DNA of 64,000 nt, taken from contig JADJVN010000014.1 of NCBI GenBank assembly GCA_016710585.1, positions 62,001 to 126,000 on the forward strand, in the 5' to 3' direction. This DNA is from Saprospiraceae bacterium. GTDB taxonomy: Bacteria > Bacteroidota > Bacteroidia > Chitinophagales > Saprospiraceae. A program made the position numbers and the translations under genes. Under the pieces are notes generated by a model, which ran no database searches, was not told the origin of the DNA, and saw nothing but the letters and a program-made list of their open reading frames with translations. Below, in pieces: positions 38,262-48,100 of the stretch (positions are counted from its first letter, which is position 1; each line of letters begins with the position of its first letter).

Positions 38262-39245
38262 TCAATATTGAGCCAATACTCGCTGTATGGTATCAGAAAT
38301 ATTATTTGCTTTTAGTTGGATGTTCAATTTCGGACCATTGTACCAATCTTCAATTTGATCAGAAAAATTTGCATCAATTTTATCCAATACACTTACTCCC
38401 ATCTGTTTTAATGCTGCTCCATTGCACATTTGCTCATAATGTTTATTAATTGGAATAGACATAAGCTGTTTTCCCAAATATAATGCTTCAGAAGGCGTTT
38501 CAAATCCACCTCCAGTGATAATGCCATGACAAGTAAGTAGGCTCTCATTAAATAAAGACTGATCCACAGGAAAATAGGTAATATTACCATCTGAATAAGC
38601 TTGCGTAACATGAGGCAAAAACCAATGAAAATGCAAATCAGGCAATTTTTTAAATGCCATTAATAGACAATGTTCTTCATAAGCTGGCAAATAAACAGTT
38701 ATGTGTCCTTTATCAACTGGATCTTTCACTAAAAATTCATTTTTAATAATAGGAGGATAAATAAAATCATCATAAGATTGAAAGTGTAGACCCAAATACG
38801 TCTGTGCTTTGGCATAGTTTTTTAGTATTATTTCGCCAATAATATTTTTATTTTCAGGACGAGGTGTATTGCTGCTTTGAAAACTTGCTTGATGCCCAAA
38901 CTGAATTGATTTTGTTTTTTGAAGCTTACAAGCTAATGCAGTAATAAATTCAAAATCATTAATAATAACATCATATTGACGCATGGGCAATGATTGAGCA
39001 GTCTTATAAACTGAAAATAGATGTATAATAGTCAAAATTTTTTTATATTCCAAATCCCCACATTTTGAGTAATAAAGACTTAATCCTTTACTTCTATACT
39101 TTACAGGGAATGGAAAATTCAAGGTGGAATTATTTCCACTTAAGAAAAAATCAACTTCTCCATATTTTTGCAAAAAAGGGTAAAGTTGAGCAGCGCGACT
39201 AATATGTCCATTGCCTGTTGCTTGAATAGCATAAAATATTTTCAT
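38262..39245 (-). CDS. Glycosyltransferase, GT1/GT28-like (UDP-glucuronosyltransferase fold)
   Basis: The 327-residue protein starts with a Rossmann strand and GNGHISRA loop, like MurG and MGT enzymes. The C-terminal half contains HGIITGGGFETPSEALYLGK and SIPINKHYEQMCNGAALKQMG, the usual nucleotide-sugar binding region. It probably transfers a sugar to a lipid or envelope acceptor. It starts 2 bp after the stop of an LpxH-like phosphatase, so the two act together, plausibly in glycolipid or lipid A-related metabolism. Acceptor is unknown. Confidence 0.82.
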   Translation of the reverse strand: MKIFYAIQATGNGHISRAAQLYPFLQKYGEVDFFLSGNNSTLNFPFPVKYRSKGLSLYYSKCGDLEYKKILTIIHLFSVYKTAQSLPMRQYDVIINDFEFITALACKLQKTKSIQFGHQASFQSSNTPRPENKNIIGEIILKNYAKAQTYLGLHFQSYDDFIYPPIIKNEFLVKDPVDKGHITVYLPAYEEHCLLMAFKKLPDLHFHWFLPHVTQAYSDGNITYFPVDQSLFNESLLTCHGIITGGGFETPSEALYLGKQLMSIPINKHYEQMCNGAALKQMGVSVLDKIDANFSDQIEDWYNGPKLNIQLKANNISDTIQRVLAQY

Positions 39246-39247
39246 GA

Positions 39248-40069
39248 TTAATTAAATGGTGCTAAAATTTGCATTTCAAAATTGAGAGGAACTAATTCAT
39301 CATCAAAAATATCAGTTGAAATTTCCTCTTTATACTGATAGATCTTCCACTGTCCTTGATCATATTCGAGTGAGCTTAAATTTTCAACCCAATCACCACT
39401 ATTCAAATAAGTCACACTACCGTGGGGACTCACTATTTCCTTATTTTGTTGTTTGTGAATATGACCGCATATTACATAATCTACTTTTTTCTCAATTGCT
39501 AGTTCTGCTGCTGTATTCTCAAAATTACTAATCCAAGAGACAGCCTTTTTCACACTATTTTTTACACGTTTAGAAAAACTCAGTTTTCGATAATTTAATT
39601 TTTCTAATATCCAATTTATAGCACGATTAGTTAATATGAGCAGGTCATATCCTTTTCCACCCAATTTTGCAATTAATTTTGCTGTCCCCTTTGTTGTATT
39701 ATCAAATACATCACCATGAAAAATCCAAGCTCTTTTATTGTCGAGCTGAAAAAGATAGTGATTCACTAATTGGAGTTTTCCAAAATTTAAATTGACATAT
39801 TTCCTCAGTACATCATCGTGATTACCTGTAATATAAATAACATCGGTACCATGACTCATCATTTTCAATATTTGTCGAATGACATCAATGTGAGACTTTG
39901 GAAAATAACTTTTACGAAAATTCCAGATATCAATAATGTCACCATTTAATATCAGAGTTTGAGGTCGAATACTTTTAAGATAATTTAAAAGTTCTTTGGC
40001 ATGACAACCATAGGTACCTAAATGCGTATCACTTATGACTACCAATTCTAGCTCTCTTTTTGACGGCAT
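39248..40069 (-). CDS. LpxH-like metallophosphatase (UDP-2,3-diacylglucosamine diphosphatase family)
   Basis: The 273-residue protein has the calcineurin-like metal motifs in order: ISDTHLG, LNGDIIDIW, YITGNHDD, FHGDVFD and CGHIHKQQ. The NGDIIDIWN segment is characteristic of LpxH-like enzymes, which hydrolyse UDP-2,3-diacylglucosamine to lipid X in lipid A synthesis. Many Bacteroidota have extra paralogs with unproven substrates. It is translationally close-coupled to the glycosyltransferase. A -7-like TAGCTTTG is on the minus strand at 40091-40084. Confidence 0.86.
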   Translation of the reverse strand: MPSKRELELVVISDTHLGTYGCHAKELLNYLKSIRPQTLILNGDIIDIWNFRKSYFPKSHIDVIRQILKMMSHGTDVIYITGNHDDVLRKYVNLNFGKLQLVNHYLFQLDNKRAWIFHGDVFDNTTKGTAKLIAKLGGKGYDLLILTNRAINWILEKLNYRKLSFSKRVKNSVKKAVSWISNFENTAAELAIEKKVDYVICGHIHKQQNKEIVSPHGSVTYLNSGDWVENLSSLEYDQGQWKIYQYKEEISTDIFDDELVPLNFEMQILAPFN

Positions 40070-40227
40070 GAATTGTTTTTCTGCAAAGCTACGCTTCCAA
40101 TATTACCACATGTTTACCAAAACAATAAGTTATTATTAAGTTGAAGTAATTATGACATTTATATCGCGAATTTAGCCAATTACTGAAATAAAATGTAAGT
40201 ATTCTTCATAGGTACTAAACACAATAT

Positions 40228-42462
40228 TTAAATTTTCAATACCTTATAAATAAATATTTTATCTTTAAAATACAGTCTAACAAAATAAATTCCATTTGAA
40301 TATTTGCTCATGTCAATACTATTTTTGCTTTCAAGAAGGATACCATCATCTAACCATTTTGAATTGATATTAAGAATTTGGTATTGTACATTCCCATACG
40401 GTCTATCTTTATTTTTGAATTCAATAATCAATTCATTTGTCACGGGATTGGGATAAACTGATATTGGTAAATTTTGATTCTGTTGATCTACTTTGACTAC
40501 AGCTTTTTTGAAATAACTATTGTATACATAATTTGTGGGGATCGTATTTTGATCTAAAATAATGCTTGCTTGGTTGGGTATGTAAAACGAGGAATCGTAT
40601 TTATATGGCTGAATTTTAAAACTCACGAAACCATAAGCAGTTGAATCACTAAGTGCAATATTAGGAAACTCAAATTGTAGCAATCTCCCTTTTCTAAAAA
40701 TTATCTTATATGGTGCAGAGGCAGTAATTGGCATAAATGTATTAAGATCTAGGTAACTTGATAATTTATCTTCTACAATCACTGAACTTATCCTTCTTCC
40801 TGTGGTATTCGTAAAGTAAAAGCTATAAATAAGTTTTTCTGAAATATAACTAAGATAGTTTGGTTGTCTATAAGGTGAAACTGACTTATAAATTAGCTTT
40901 GGTTTACACTCTATGATTCCGTGATGCTGTAAGGTATCATTAAAATTCTCATCACTAAGAATAAAGCTTGAATGATAAAATTGATCTTGATATACATTCG
41001 TTGGCATTTGGAGTTCAACTTTAAATTCTATCGATGCGGTTAGATTCAATTCAGGGATCTGCACGATCAATTCATTATTTACTAATTGATGAGGCAATGA
41101 GCAATCGATGAAATGAAAGATGGAATCTATTTGCATTCTAAGAGTAGTACTCTTGGTGGGTAGTGCCCCAGTATTTTGAATTTTATAAATATAACTCGCT
41201 TTAGCTTCGCAAGCTTGATGTTCAAAATAAAACGATTGATTCAATCGCTTTTCCAATTTTTTTATCCGTAATGGGATGTCCTTCATTGAAAATGAGTTTG
41301 GTGCTGAACTCGCAATAGGAATTAAATTATTGACTGCATTGATTTCCCAAATATCATCATTAATAGCAATCTCATTATTTTCTTCCGAATTTATAATCAG
41401 GGCATAAGTATTCATTTCAGAATTGTAAGTGATCTGGCATATTTCATTTTTAAAATTAAGGTAGGCACCTATTAAAATTTCTCCTGAATCCTTCTGCATA
41501 TTTTCATTTTGATCGAAGAAAATTTGACCTTGCATTTCTGAATTACTTTGACTTTGAGGAAGTACCAAAACCAGTATTTCTGCTGATGATGTACTCAGTT
41601 TTATACCATTTCGGCTCACATCAATATCAAATCCAAGCAAAAAATTTCCAACCTGATCTGCTTTGCAAAGCACTTTACCTGTTGTCGAATCCAAAGAAAT
41701 TAAACTATTGATTCCTAATGCAAACTGTGAAGAATAAAAATCTTTATAAGTAACTTTTTCGTATGGTGGTGGACAAGGATGTGATGGAACTACAGCATTG
41801 CAACCTGAACCGCCATTCCGAGATCCTCCAATCCATGGTGTAGCCCACGAATATTTTAGTACATCAGTAGTACTTGGTGATTCAAAAAAATTAATACTCA
41901 TTAAAGAATCTAAAAGAATTAAGCGTTTCGAAAAATTATTCATCCTTGGACTCTCATGTTCTTGAACTTGTCCTTCTTGAGAAATAGTGAAATGGTAAGC
42001 AGTTCCAATGCTCTCTGGGGAAACAATATTGTCAATCATATTTGTCCTACAGCAGCGCAAATGAACAAAGAGATATTCACCTTGACTGATAGGTAGAGTA
42101 AAATCAAATGGATAGCTTCCTCTTTCAATTGCAATGTCTTGCTTAATACAATCTGAATATACATTTTGAGACAAATATTCTCTACCCTTCAAATAAAACT
42201 CCTTTTTCTCAATGAAGATCCATTGATTAAACATCTTGAAATAAACCCCTATTACAATAGGATCATCAAAGCCTGCTGCATTCAATGCAGCTGCATCTCG
42301 AAGTACTGTAAAAGTGCCATAGACAAAAAAACTGTCAGCGTTCAAAGGCTTGGAATAGTAGTTAAAATAAGCACCTACACTATGGTTTGCTTCAGCATGA
42401 TAAGTTATAAAAAAAGTAAAAGCTAATAAGAGGATTTTGATCTTCACTAGTATTGGATTCAT
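40228..42462 (-). CDS. Large secreted protein with T9SS type A sorting domain and DUF7619/DUF11-like region
   Basis: The 744-residue protein has a signal peptide (LLLAFTFFITYHAEA). An N-terminal beta-rich region contains several Cys (DCIKQDI, LRCCRTN). A carboxypeptidase-regulatory-like stretch lies about 305-400 (QGQIFFDQNENMQKDSGE). A DUF11/DUF7619-like conserved repeat lies about 540-650 (FTNTTGRRISSVIVEDKL), and the last ~80 residues form a sorting domain (ISVYPNPVTNELIIEF). It is likely a surface-exposed structural protein. A promoter match lies just upstream. Confidence 0.82.
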   Translation of the reverse strand: MNPILVKIKILLLAFTFFITYHAEANHSVGAYFNYYSKPLNADSFFVYGTFTVLRDAAALNAAGFDDPIVIGVYFKMFNQWIFIEKKEFYLKGREYLSQNVYSDCIKQDIAIERGSYPFDFTLPISQGEYLFVHLRCCRTNMIDNIVSPESIGTAYHFTISQEGQVQEHESPRMNNFSKRLILLDSLMSINFFESPSTTDVLKYSWATPWIGGSRNGGSGCNAVVPSHPCPPPYEKVTYKDFYSSQFALGINSLISLDSTTGKVLCKADQVGNFLLGFDIDVSRNGIKLSTSSAEILVLVLPQSQSNSEMQGQIFFDQNENMQKDSGEILIGAYLNFKNEICQITYNSEMNTYALIINSEENNEIAINDDIWEINAVNNLIPIASSAPNSFSMKDIPLRIKKLEKRLNQSFYFEHQACEAKASYIYKIQNTGALPTKSTTLRMQIDSIFHFIDCSLPHQLVNNELIVQIPELNLTASIEFKVELQMPTNVYQDQFYHSSFILSDENFNDTLQHHGIIECKPKLIYKSVSPYRQPNYLSYISEKLIYSFYFTNTTGRRISSVIVEDKLSSYLDLNTFMPITASAPYKIIFRKGRLLQFEFPNIALSDSTAYGFVSFKIQPYKYDSSFYIPNQASIILDQNTIPTNYVYNSYFKKAVVKVDQQNQNLPISVYPNPVTNELIIEFKNKDRPYGNVQYQILNINSKWLDDGILLESKNSIDMSKYSNGIYFVRLYFKDKIFIYKVLKI

Positions 42463-42875
42463 AGGTTTTAAAATTTAGTTGTTTCACAAATATAAGCATA
42501 TTATTTTCGAATGTCAATAAATTAGAAGGTATTTCTCTGAAATTAGACTAATTACCCACCTAAATCCTCCCTTGAAAACAAAAAAATATCTGAATCAAGG
42601 TTTAAACGGATTATTGGATTTCACAGATTGGGACTTACATTTTGCAAGTACCCTTTTAAATCTTTTCGTAATAACCCACCTAAATCCTCTCTACAAACAG
42701 GTCGCTCCTCTGGAGCTAATGCATTTTCCGATTTGCACATTATCACATTAGCTAATTCTCACATTAACTAATTAAAAAATCCGTGTCCTTCCTTATATCA
42801 TTATAATCCACGATTCAGATAAATTATTTGCACATTTTCAAATTTGCAAATTCTCTAAATTCCCACATTAACTAA
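42463..42875. repeat. Repeat-rich spacer with solo element ends and a hairpin
   Basis: No gene is seen. The phrase CCCACCTAAATCCTC occurs twice (42555-42569 and 42675-42689); it resembles the outer part of the inverted repeats that bound the DUF559 elements at 56.5-57.9 kb. A perfect hairpin GCTCC-TCT-GGAGC is at 42704-42716. AT-rich words such as CACATTAACTAATTAA recur here and at 17.2 kb and 45.1 kb. Confidence 0.6.
42487..42517 (-). promoter_or_regulatory. Predicted promoter of the 744-residue T9SS protein gene
   Basis: The minus strand has TTG (42517-42515), 20 bp, and TATATTTG (42494-42487), giving a leader of about 20 nt. Confidence 0.6.
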
Positions 42876-44642
42876 TTAATTTTTCACAATTTTCTCAGAC
42901 TTAACAATTCTGTTCCGCTCTATAATTTCTACTATATAAACACCTGATGATAAGGATTCTGTATTAATTATGTTGCTTCCTTCGTAAAGTCTTTTGGTGG
43001 TGATTTTATTTCCTTGTAGATCGTAAAGATTCATGATCATTTTTTCTGGGAGATAGTCTTTGACTTGAATGATGAGGATTTCTCTCATTGGATTTGGTGA
43101 GAGTGTGATATCGATCAATGGATTATTTGCCTCATCTTTTGTGGCTGTGGTGCCTATGTTTATTTTTTTGCATTTGGTACTTTCACCATTTTTGTTCTTG
43201 GCGCGAAGGCATACTTCATAGATGCCTTCTTTGGCATAAGTATGGATGATCGAAGTATCCCAAACTGTAGTGTAATATGGCTGTGATCCATCACCCCAAT
43301 CCCACCAAAATTCTTCTGGTTCATACCAGCTTAAATTGGTGAAGTCTATACTGCGATAGTTCATTGTATCTTGATCATAGCGAAACTCGGCTACTGGTAT
43401 ATTATCTATGCCGAGACTATCGCTTGGGCTGCCATCAATGGGGCCGAGGCGGTAGTTGGGGAAAGAAGGCAGGCAATTATTCATTGTGATTTTGATAGAG
43501 TGTTGTTTTACTTCACAAGCGGTGCCTTTGAGATTGGGCTTATCGATAGTAAACAAATTTTGCTGAGTACAACAGCTCGTTGTCCCATATATTCTACCAT
43601 CAGGAGCTGACTCAATATATCCGAACCAAGTACTACCGGTACCACCTCCAGGCAATGAATCAAAAAAATCATCAAATATTGCCACTGTATCCAATTTAAT
43701 TTCATCCTTACTTAAATCAAACTGATATAAATGTGTTTTGCGTGAAACATATAGATATTTAGAGTTAGGTGAGAATGCTACACCAAAAAGATGAAAAGAG
43801 CTATAGTCATTAAATGTGTAATCTATAGGATTGGATAATATACCAGTAGCTCTATCAAAATCAAAAATATCTAGGTAAGACTCATTTTTGGTTATTTGAT
43901 AATATTCTGAGGAAATGGCTATTTTACTTCCTAATCTACTTACTGAGACTTCATTCGATGTATTTTCCAGAGTCCTCCCAACGACATTCTTTATGGTATT
44001 TAAAACTTCACCGGTTTTCGCTGAGACATGATGACAGAAAAAAATATTTGAATGTAGTTTTTTGTCAATAACCCACCAGTCTCTCCCATTGGAATGTTTT
44101 ATAGAAATAATTCCTTTTAGATTTAATGTATCCGAATTGATAATTTTCTTCTTAACAATTATTTTTTGAGCAACTAAATCTGCTTCAAATTTACTAAAAA
44201 AAAGATACTTAGAACCTGGAGCTAAACCAGGAGGGCTATAATATTCTTTGCTATACATAAAATAAGTGTCTGCCTCGGTTGATGGAATAATCACTGCCAT
44301 CTGTGGAAATAGATCCGCTGGATCAGAAATACCAAAAATGCCATTCTGAAGTCGCATTGTATTTCGACCTTCAGCAATATAGCCATTGTAAGAAAACAAA
44401 TAATTTCCATCCTTGTCTGATATCGTATTCGCTGTACCTAAAAAGTCTATTCTTTTAAATGTATCATAAATAAAACCAGGGTTCAAGCTATGAGTATTGA
44501 AGTCTATTTTAGTGATTCCAAATGGATCAGGTAAGTTATCATCTACAAAACTATATCCCGTCAACCAATTATAATCGTGTTTCTGAGAATAACTTGAAAT
44601 AGTAATCAGAATTAAAATAATTATATTGAAAGTATGTTTCAT
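42876..44642 (-). CDS. Secreted beta-propeller/PKD protein with T9SS type A sorting domain
   Basis: The 588-residue protein has a signal peptide (NIIILILITISSYSQ). Residues about 30-400 look like a beta-propeller (repeated phrases such as GVAFSPNSKYLYVSRKTHLY). A PKD domain follows at about 415-500 (FWWDWGDGSQPYY, HTYAKEGIYEVCL), then a sorting domain (ITLSPNPMREILIIQ to SEKIVKN). This matches common T9SS cargo with Ig-like presentation domains. The ligand is unknown. Confidence 0.85.
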   Translation of the reverse strand: MKHTFNIIILILITISSYSQKHDYNWLTGYSFVDDNLPDPFGITKIDFNTHSLNPGFIYDTFKRIDFLGTANTISDKDGNYLFSYNGYIAEGRNTMRLQNGIFGISDPADLFPQMAVIIPSTEADTYFMYSKEYYSPPGLAPGSKYLFFSKFEADLVAQKIIVKKKIINSDTLNLKGIISIKHSNGRDWWVIDKKLHSNIFFCHHVSAKTGEVLNTIKNVVGRTLENTSNEVSVSRLGSKIAISSEYYQITKNESYLDIFDFDRATGILSNPIDYTFNDYSSFHLFGVAFSPNSKYLYVSRKTHLYQFDLSKDEIKLDTVAIFDDFFDSLPGGGTGSTWFGYIESAPDGRIYGTTSCCTQQNLFTIDKPNLKGTACEVKQHSIKITMNNCLPSFPNYRLGPIDGSPSDSLGIDNIPVAEFRYDQDTMNYRSIDFTNLSWYEPEEFWWDWGDGSQPYYTTVWDTSIIHTYAKEGIYEVCLRAKNKNGESTKCKKINIGTTATKDEANNPLIDITLSPNPMREILIIQVKDYLPEKMIMNLYDLQGNKITTKRLYEGSNIINTESLSSGVYIVEIIERNRIVKSEKIVKN

Positions 44643-44784
44643 TTAGTTGAATTATTATAGTGATTTAGTTAAGACTCAACTATTGCAAAAATAAAAAAAT
44701 TATATCAAAGCAGGAATTATTAATTAAATAAACTTGCATATTGTTATTTATTTAATAGGATCATTCGTTGCTTATATTGCATAT

Positions 44785-44814
44785 TAACCCATCTAAATCC
44801 TCCCTTGAAAAGGG
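44785..44814. repeat. Solo copy of a DUF559-element-like end with internal hairpin
   Basis: The sequence starts TAACCCATCTAAATCC and ends in CCCTTGAAAAGGG, a hairpin CCCTT/AAGGG. The order (AACCCATC, CC-rich stretch, CCCTT hairpin) parallels the inverted repeats at 56.5-57.9 kb, but the spacer bases differ. Confidence 0.45.
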
Positions 44815-44885
44815 CAGACTTTATTCCTACTGTATTTTGAAATTAATTCTCAAATTAGCTCATTATCCAATTATCACATTGAAGA

Positions 44886-45121
44886 ACATATCACCCCTAC
44901 AGGGTTCGAAACTTTTTTTGAAATTTTTCTATTAACATATCGCTCCTCTGGAGTTATTTGAATACCATTTGCAGATTTGCAAATTATGCTCATTTGCAAA
45001 TTAAACATGTCACCCCGCTGGGGCTCATAATTTTTTTGTAATTTTTCTACGAACATTGCGCTCCTCTGGAGCTATTTGAACACCATTTGCAGATTTGCAA
45101 ATTATGCTCATTTGCAAATTA
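44886..45121. repeat. Two tandem copies of a ~118-bp unit with paired hairpins
   Basis: Copy A (44886-45003) and copy B (45005-45121) each contain a first C/G-rich hairpin (ACCC-CTACA-GGGT at 44893-44905; CCCC-GCT-GGGG at 45013-45023), about 35 bp of T-rich sequence, and a second hairpin CTCC-TCT-GGAG (44943-44953; 45061-45071). Each ends with nearly identical ACCATTTGCAGATTTGCAAA and ATGCTCATTTGCAAATTA. The second half is far better conserved than the first. Confidence 0.8.
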
Positions 45122-45154
45122 ATTATCACATTAACTAATTAACAAATTATCACA

Positions 45155-48100
45155 TTAAACAGCAGCTTTCTCTATAGAGTACTGCACCACAACATCATCC
45201 AGCCAATCAAAACTGTCTGTAAATCCGCTAGGATCGATCTGAATCGAATTCGCTAATACTTCAGATTTGATCAAGTCGCCAAATTTGTTTACTGCGATCT
45301 CGATATCTTTGTTTGGCTCTAATTTGACTTGTATGCGATCTGTGACATTGAAGTCTTTGGTCTTGCGTACATTCTGGATTCTATTGATCAATTCTCTAGC
45401 GTAACCTTCTGCGATCAAATCATCATTCAATGCGATATCCAATGCAACAGTCAACTCTCCATCATGACTTACCAACCATCCTGGTATGTCTTCTGTGACG
45501 ATCTCAACATCTTCTATTGCAATTTCATATTGTTCATTGTGCAAGCTTAATTTTACTGTATTGCCAGATTCCAATTGTTTGATATCAGCCATACCAAACT
45601 CCTGTATTAATCGCGCTCCTTCTTGCATGGCTTTGCCCAATTTTTTACCTAGTGTTCTGAAATTTGGTTTTGCTTTTTTCTTGATGACTGAATCATCTTC
45701 AGTGAGGTAATTGATCTGCTTGATATTCACTTCTGATTTGATCAATTCTTCTACTGATTCGATATCGGATTTGAATTCTGTATTCAATACAGGCAATAAT
45801 ATTTGAGTCAACGGTTGACGTACTCTCAGCTTCTGTGCTTTGCGCAATGACAATACTAATGAACAAATGCGCTGTGCATAATCCATTCTACGCTCAAGTG
45901 ATTCATCAATGCGATTCTCTTCACACTTTGTAAGATTGGAGAGATGTACTGACTCAAAACGCAATGGTGAATTCATCGCTTTAGCTTTCTCGCGAATCGG
46001 ATCAGAAAGTGATTTGTAAAGCCACTCTGCAAAGAAAGGTGCATGTGTGGACATCAACTGCCCTATGACCATCAAACACTCGTAGAGTGTCTCAAATGCG
46101 GCTTGTTTGTCCACAGATGATTCTGATTTCCAGAAACGACGGCGAGATAATCTCACATGCCAATTCGACAGATCATCAGTCACAAATTTTTCTATGATAC
46201 GGGCTGCTTGTGTTGGCTCATAATCGCTCATGTATGCTGTATAATTCTTGATCACATTCTGCAATCGGGAGATGATCCATCTATCCAATTCTGGTCGATC
46301 TGAAACTGGTATGATGTTAGATTCATCAATAGTAAATCCATCGATGTTGGCATAGATCGCAAAGAAAGAATAAGTATTGAACAGTGTGCCAAAGAATTTA
46401 TTTCTCACTTCGGTAATTCCATCGAGATCAAATTTTAAATTCTCCCATGGATCTGCATTGCTCAACAGATACCATCGCGTCGCATCGGCACCAAATTTAT
46501 TTATCGTCTCAAATGGATCTACGACATTGCCTTTACGCTTGGACATTTTCTCACCATTTTTGTCGAGTACTAATCCATTGGACACAACAGTCTTGTATGC
46601 GATGCTATCAAATACTAATGCTGCAATTGCATGTAATGTATAGAACCATCCACGAGTTTGATCTACACCTTCAGCAATAAAATCCGCAGGGAAAATGCCA
46701 TCCAATGATTTCTGTTCCATCGGATAGTGAAACTGTGCATAAGGCATCGAACCACTATCAAACCATACATCGATCAAATCTAATTCGCGCACCAATCGTT
46801 CACCATTAGCATCATCTACTAAAATGATCTCATCGATATAAGGTCTGTGAATATCTTTTGGTAAGCTTTGTTGCAATCCCAATTTATGATTTGCTTTGTC
46901 TATTTCGCTTTGCAATTCTGATAAAGAGCCAATACATTTTTGTATAGTACCAGATTCATTTCTCCATATGGGCAATGGTATTCCCCAATATCTTGAACGC
47001 GACAAATTCCAATCTTGTAGATTCTCTAACCAATGTCCAAAACGCCCTGTACCTGTTGCTGCAGGTTTCCAATAAATCGTTTTGTTCAACTCTACCATGC
47101 GATCTTTGATCGCAGTAACTTTTACAAACCAACTGTCTAATGGATAATACAAAACAGGCTTATCTGTACGCCAACAATGTGGATAGTTGTGAGCATATTT
47201 TTGTGAATTGAGGAGCTTGCTTTCTTTCTTAAGTTTGATCACAATTCGCTCGTCAACGGAGAGATATTTATCAATACCTAATCTCGCTTTTTCACTTGCT
47301 TTTTCTTCTGCTGTGAGATAATCTTCCTTTACATATTCATTTGGAAAATCGACAACTTCTTCTGTAAATTTTCCACGTCTATCAACTAATGTAAGTGAAC
47401 CGATCCCATATTTTTTTGCGACACGCATATCATCCGCACCAAATGATGGTGCAATGTGTACGATACCCGTACCATCTTCTGTCGAAACAAAATCGCCTAA
47501 CAAAACGCGATATGCATCACCATCTGTCGGTCTCGCATAATTGAACAATGGCTCATATCTCAATCCTTCCAATACGGCTCCAGGAATATTCGTTGCGATC
47601 TTTCGGAAAGGAATTTTCTTATCGAGAATTTCTCCTAAATGATCACCAGTTGATTCTTGTTCTGTTTTGAACCACTTTGTCAGTAAATCTTCTGCCAACA
47701 AGATATTTTGAATCTCGAATGTATAAGGATTGTATGTCTCAACGATGCAATATTTTATTTTTTCTCCTACTGCCAATGCGGTATTACTAGGCAATGTCCA
47801 AGGTGTCGTCGTCCATGCAGCAATGTGCAATGATTGAGGAAGGATATCCTTTTGTTTATCATTAAATGAGTTGCTATCGACTTTAAATAAAGCAACTGCG
47901 GAGACATCTTTCACCTCGCGATAACATCCCGGTTGATTCAATTCATGTGAACTCAATCCTGTCCCTGCGGCAGGAGAATAAGGTTGAATCGAATAACCTT
48001 TGTACAATAAATTTTTATTATAAATTTCTTTTAACAGATACCATACTGACTCGATGTATTCATTCTCGAATGTGATATAAGGATTGTTGAGATCGACCCA

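Larger units (their letters stand above)
44643..45154. other. 512-bp spacer holding tandem and solo repeats
   Basis: No gene is supported; a 60-codon minus frame at 44874-45056 merely crosses the repeats. The content is described in the two repeat entries below. Confidence 0.6.

Noticed and set aside
44895..44915. GGTTCGAA near 44903 as a tRNA T-loop
   Set aside because: No acceptor, D-arm or anticodon stem can be folded around it; it is part of the tandem repeat. No tRNA was found elsewhere in the window.
44886..45121. Repeats resembling a short CRISPR array
   Set aside because: There are only two copies of a 118-bp unit with hairpins inside and no regular 25-40 bp repeat/spacer alternation; no cas gene is nearby.
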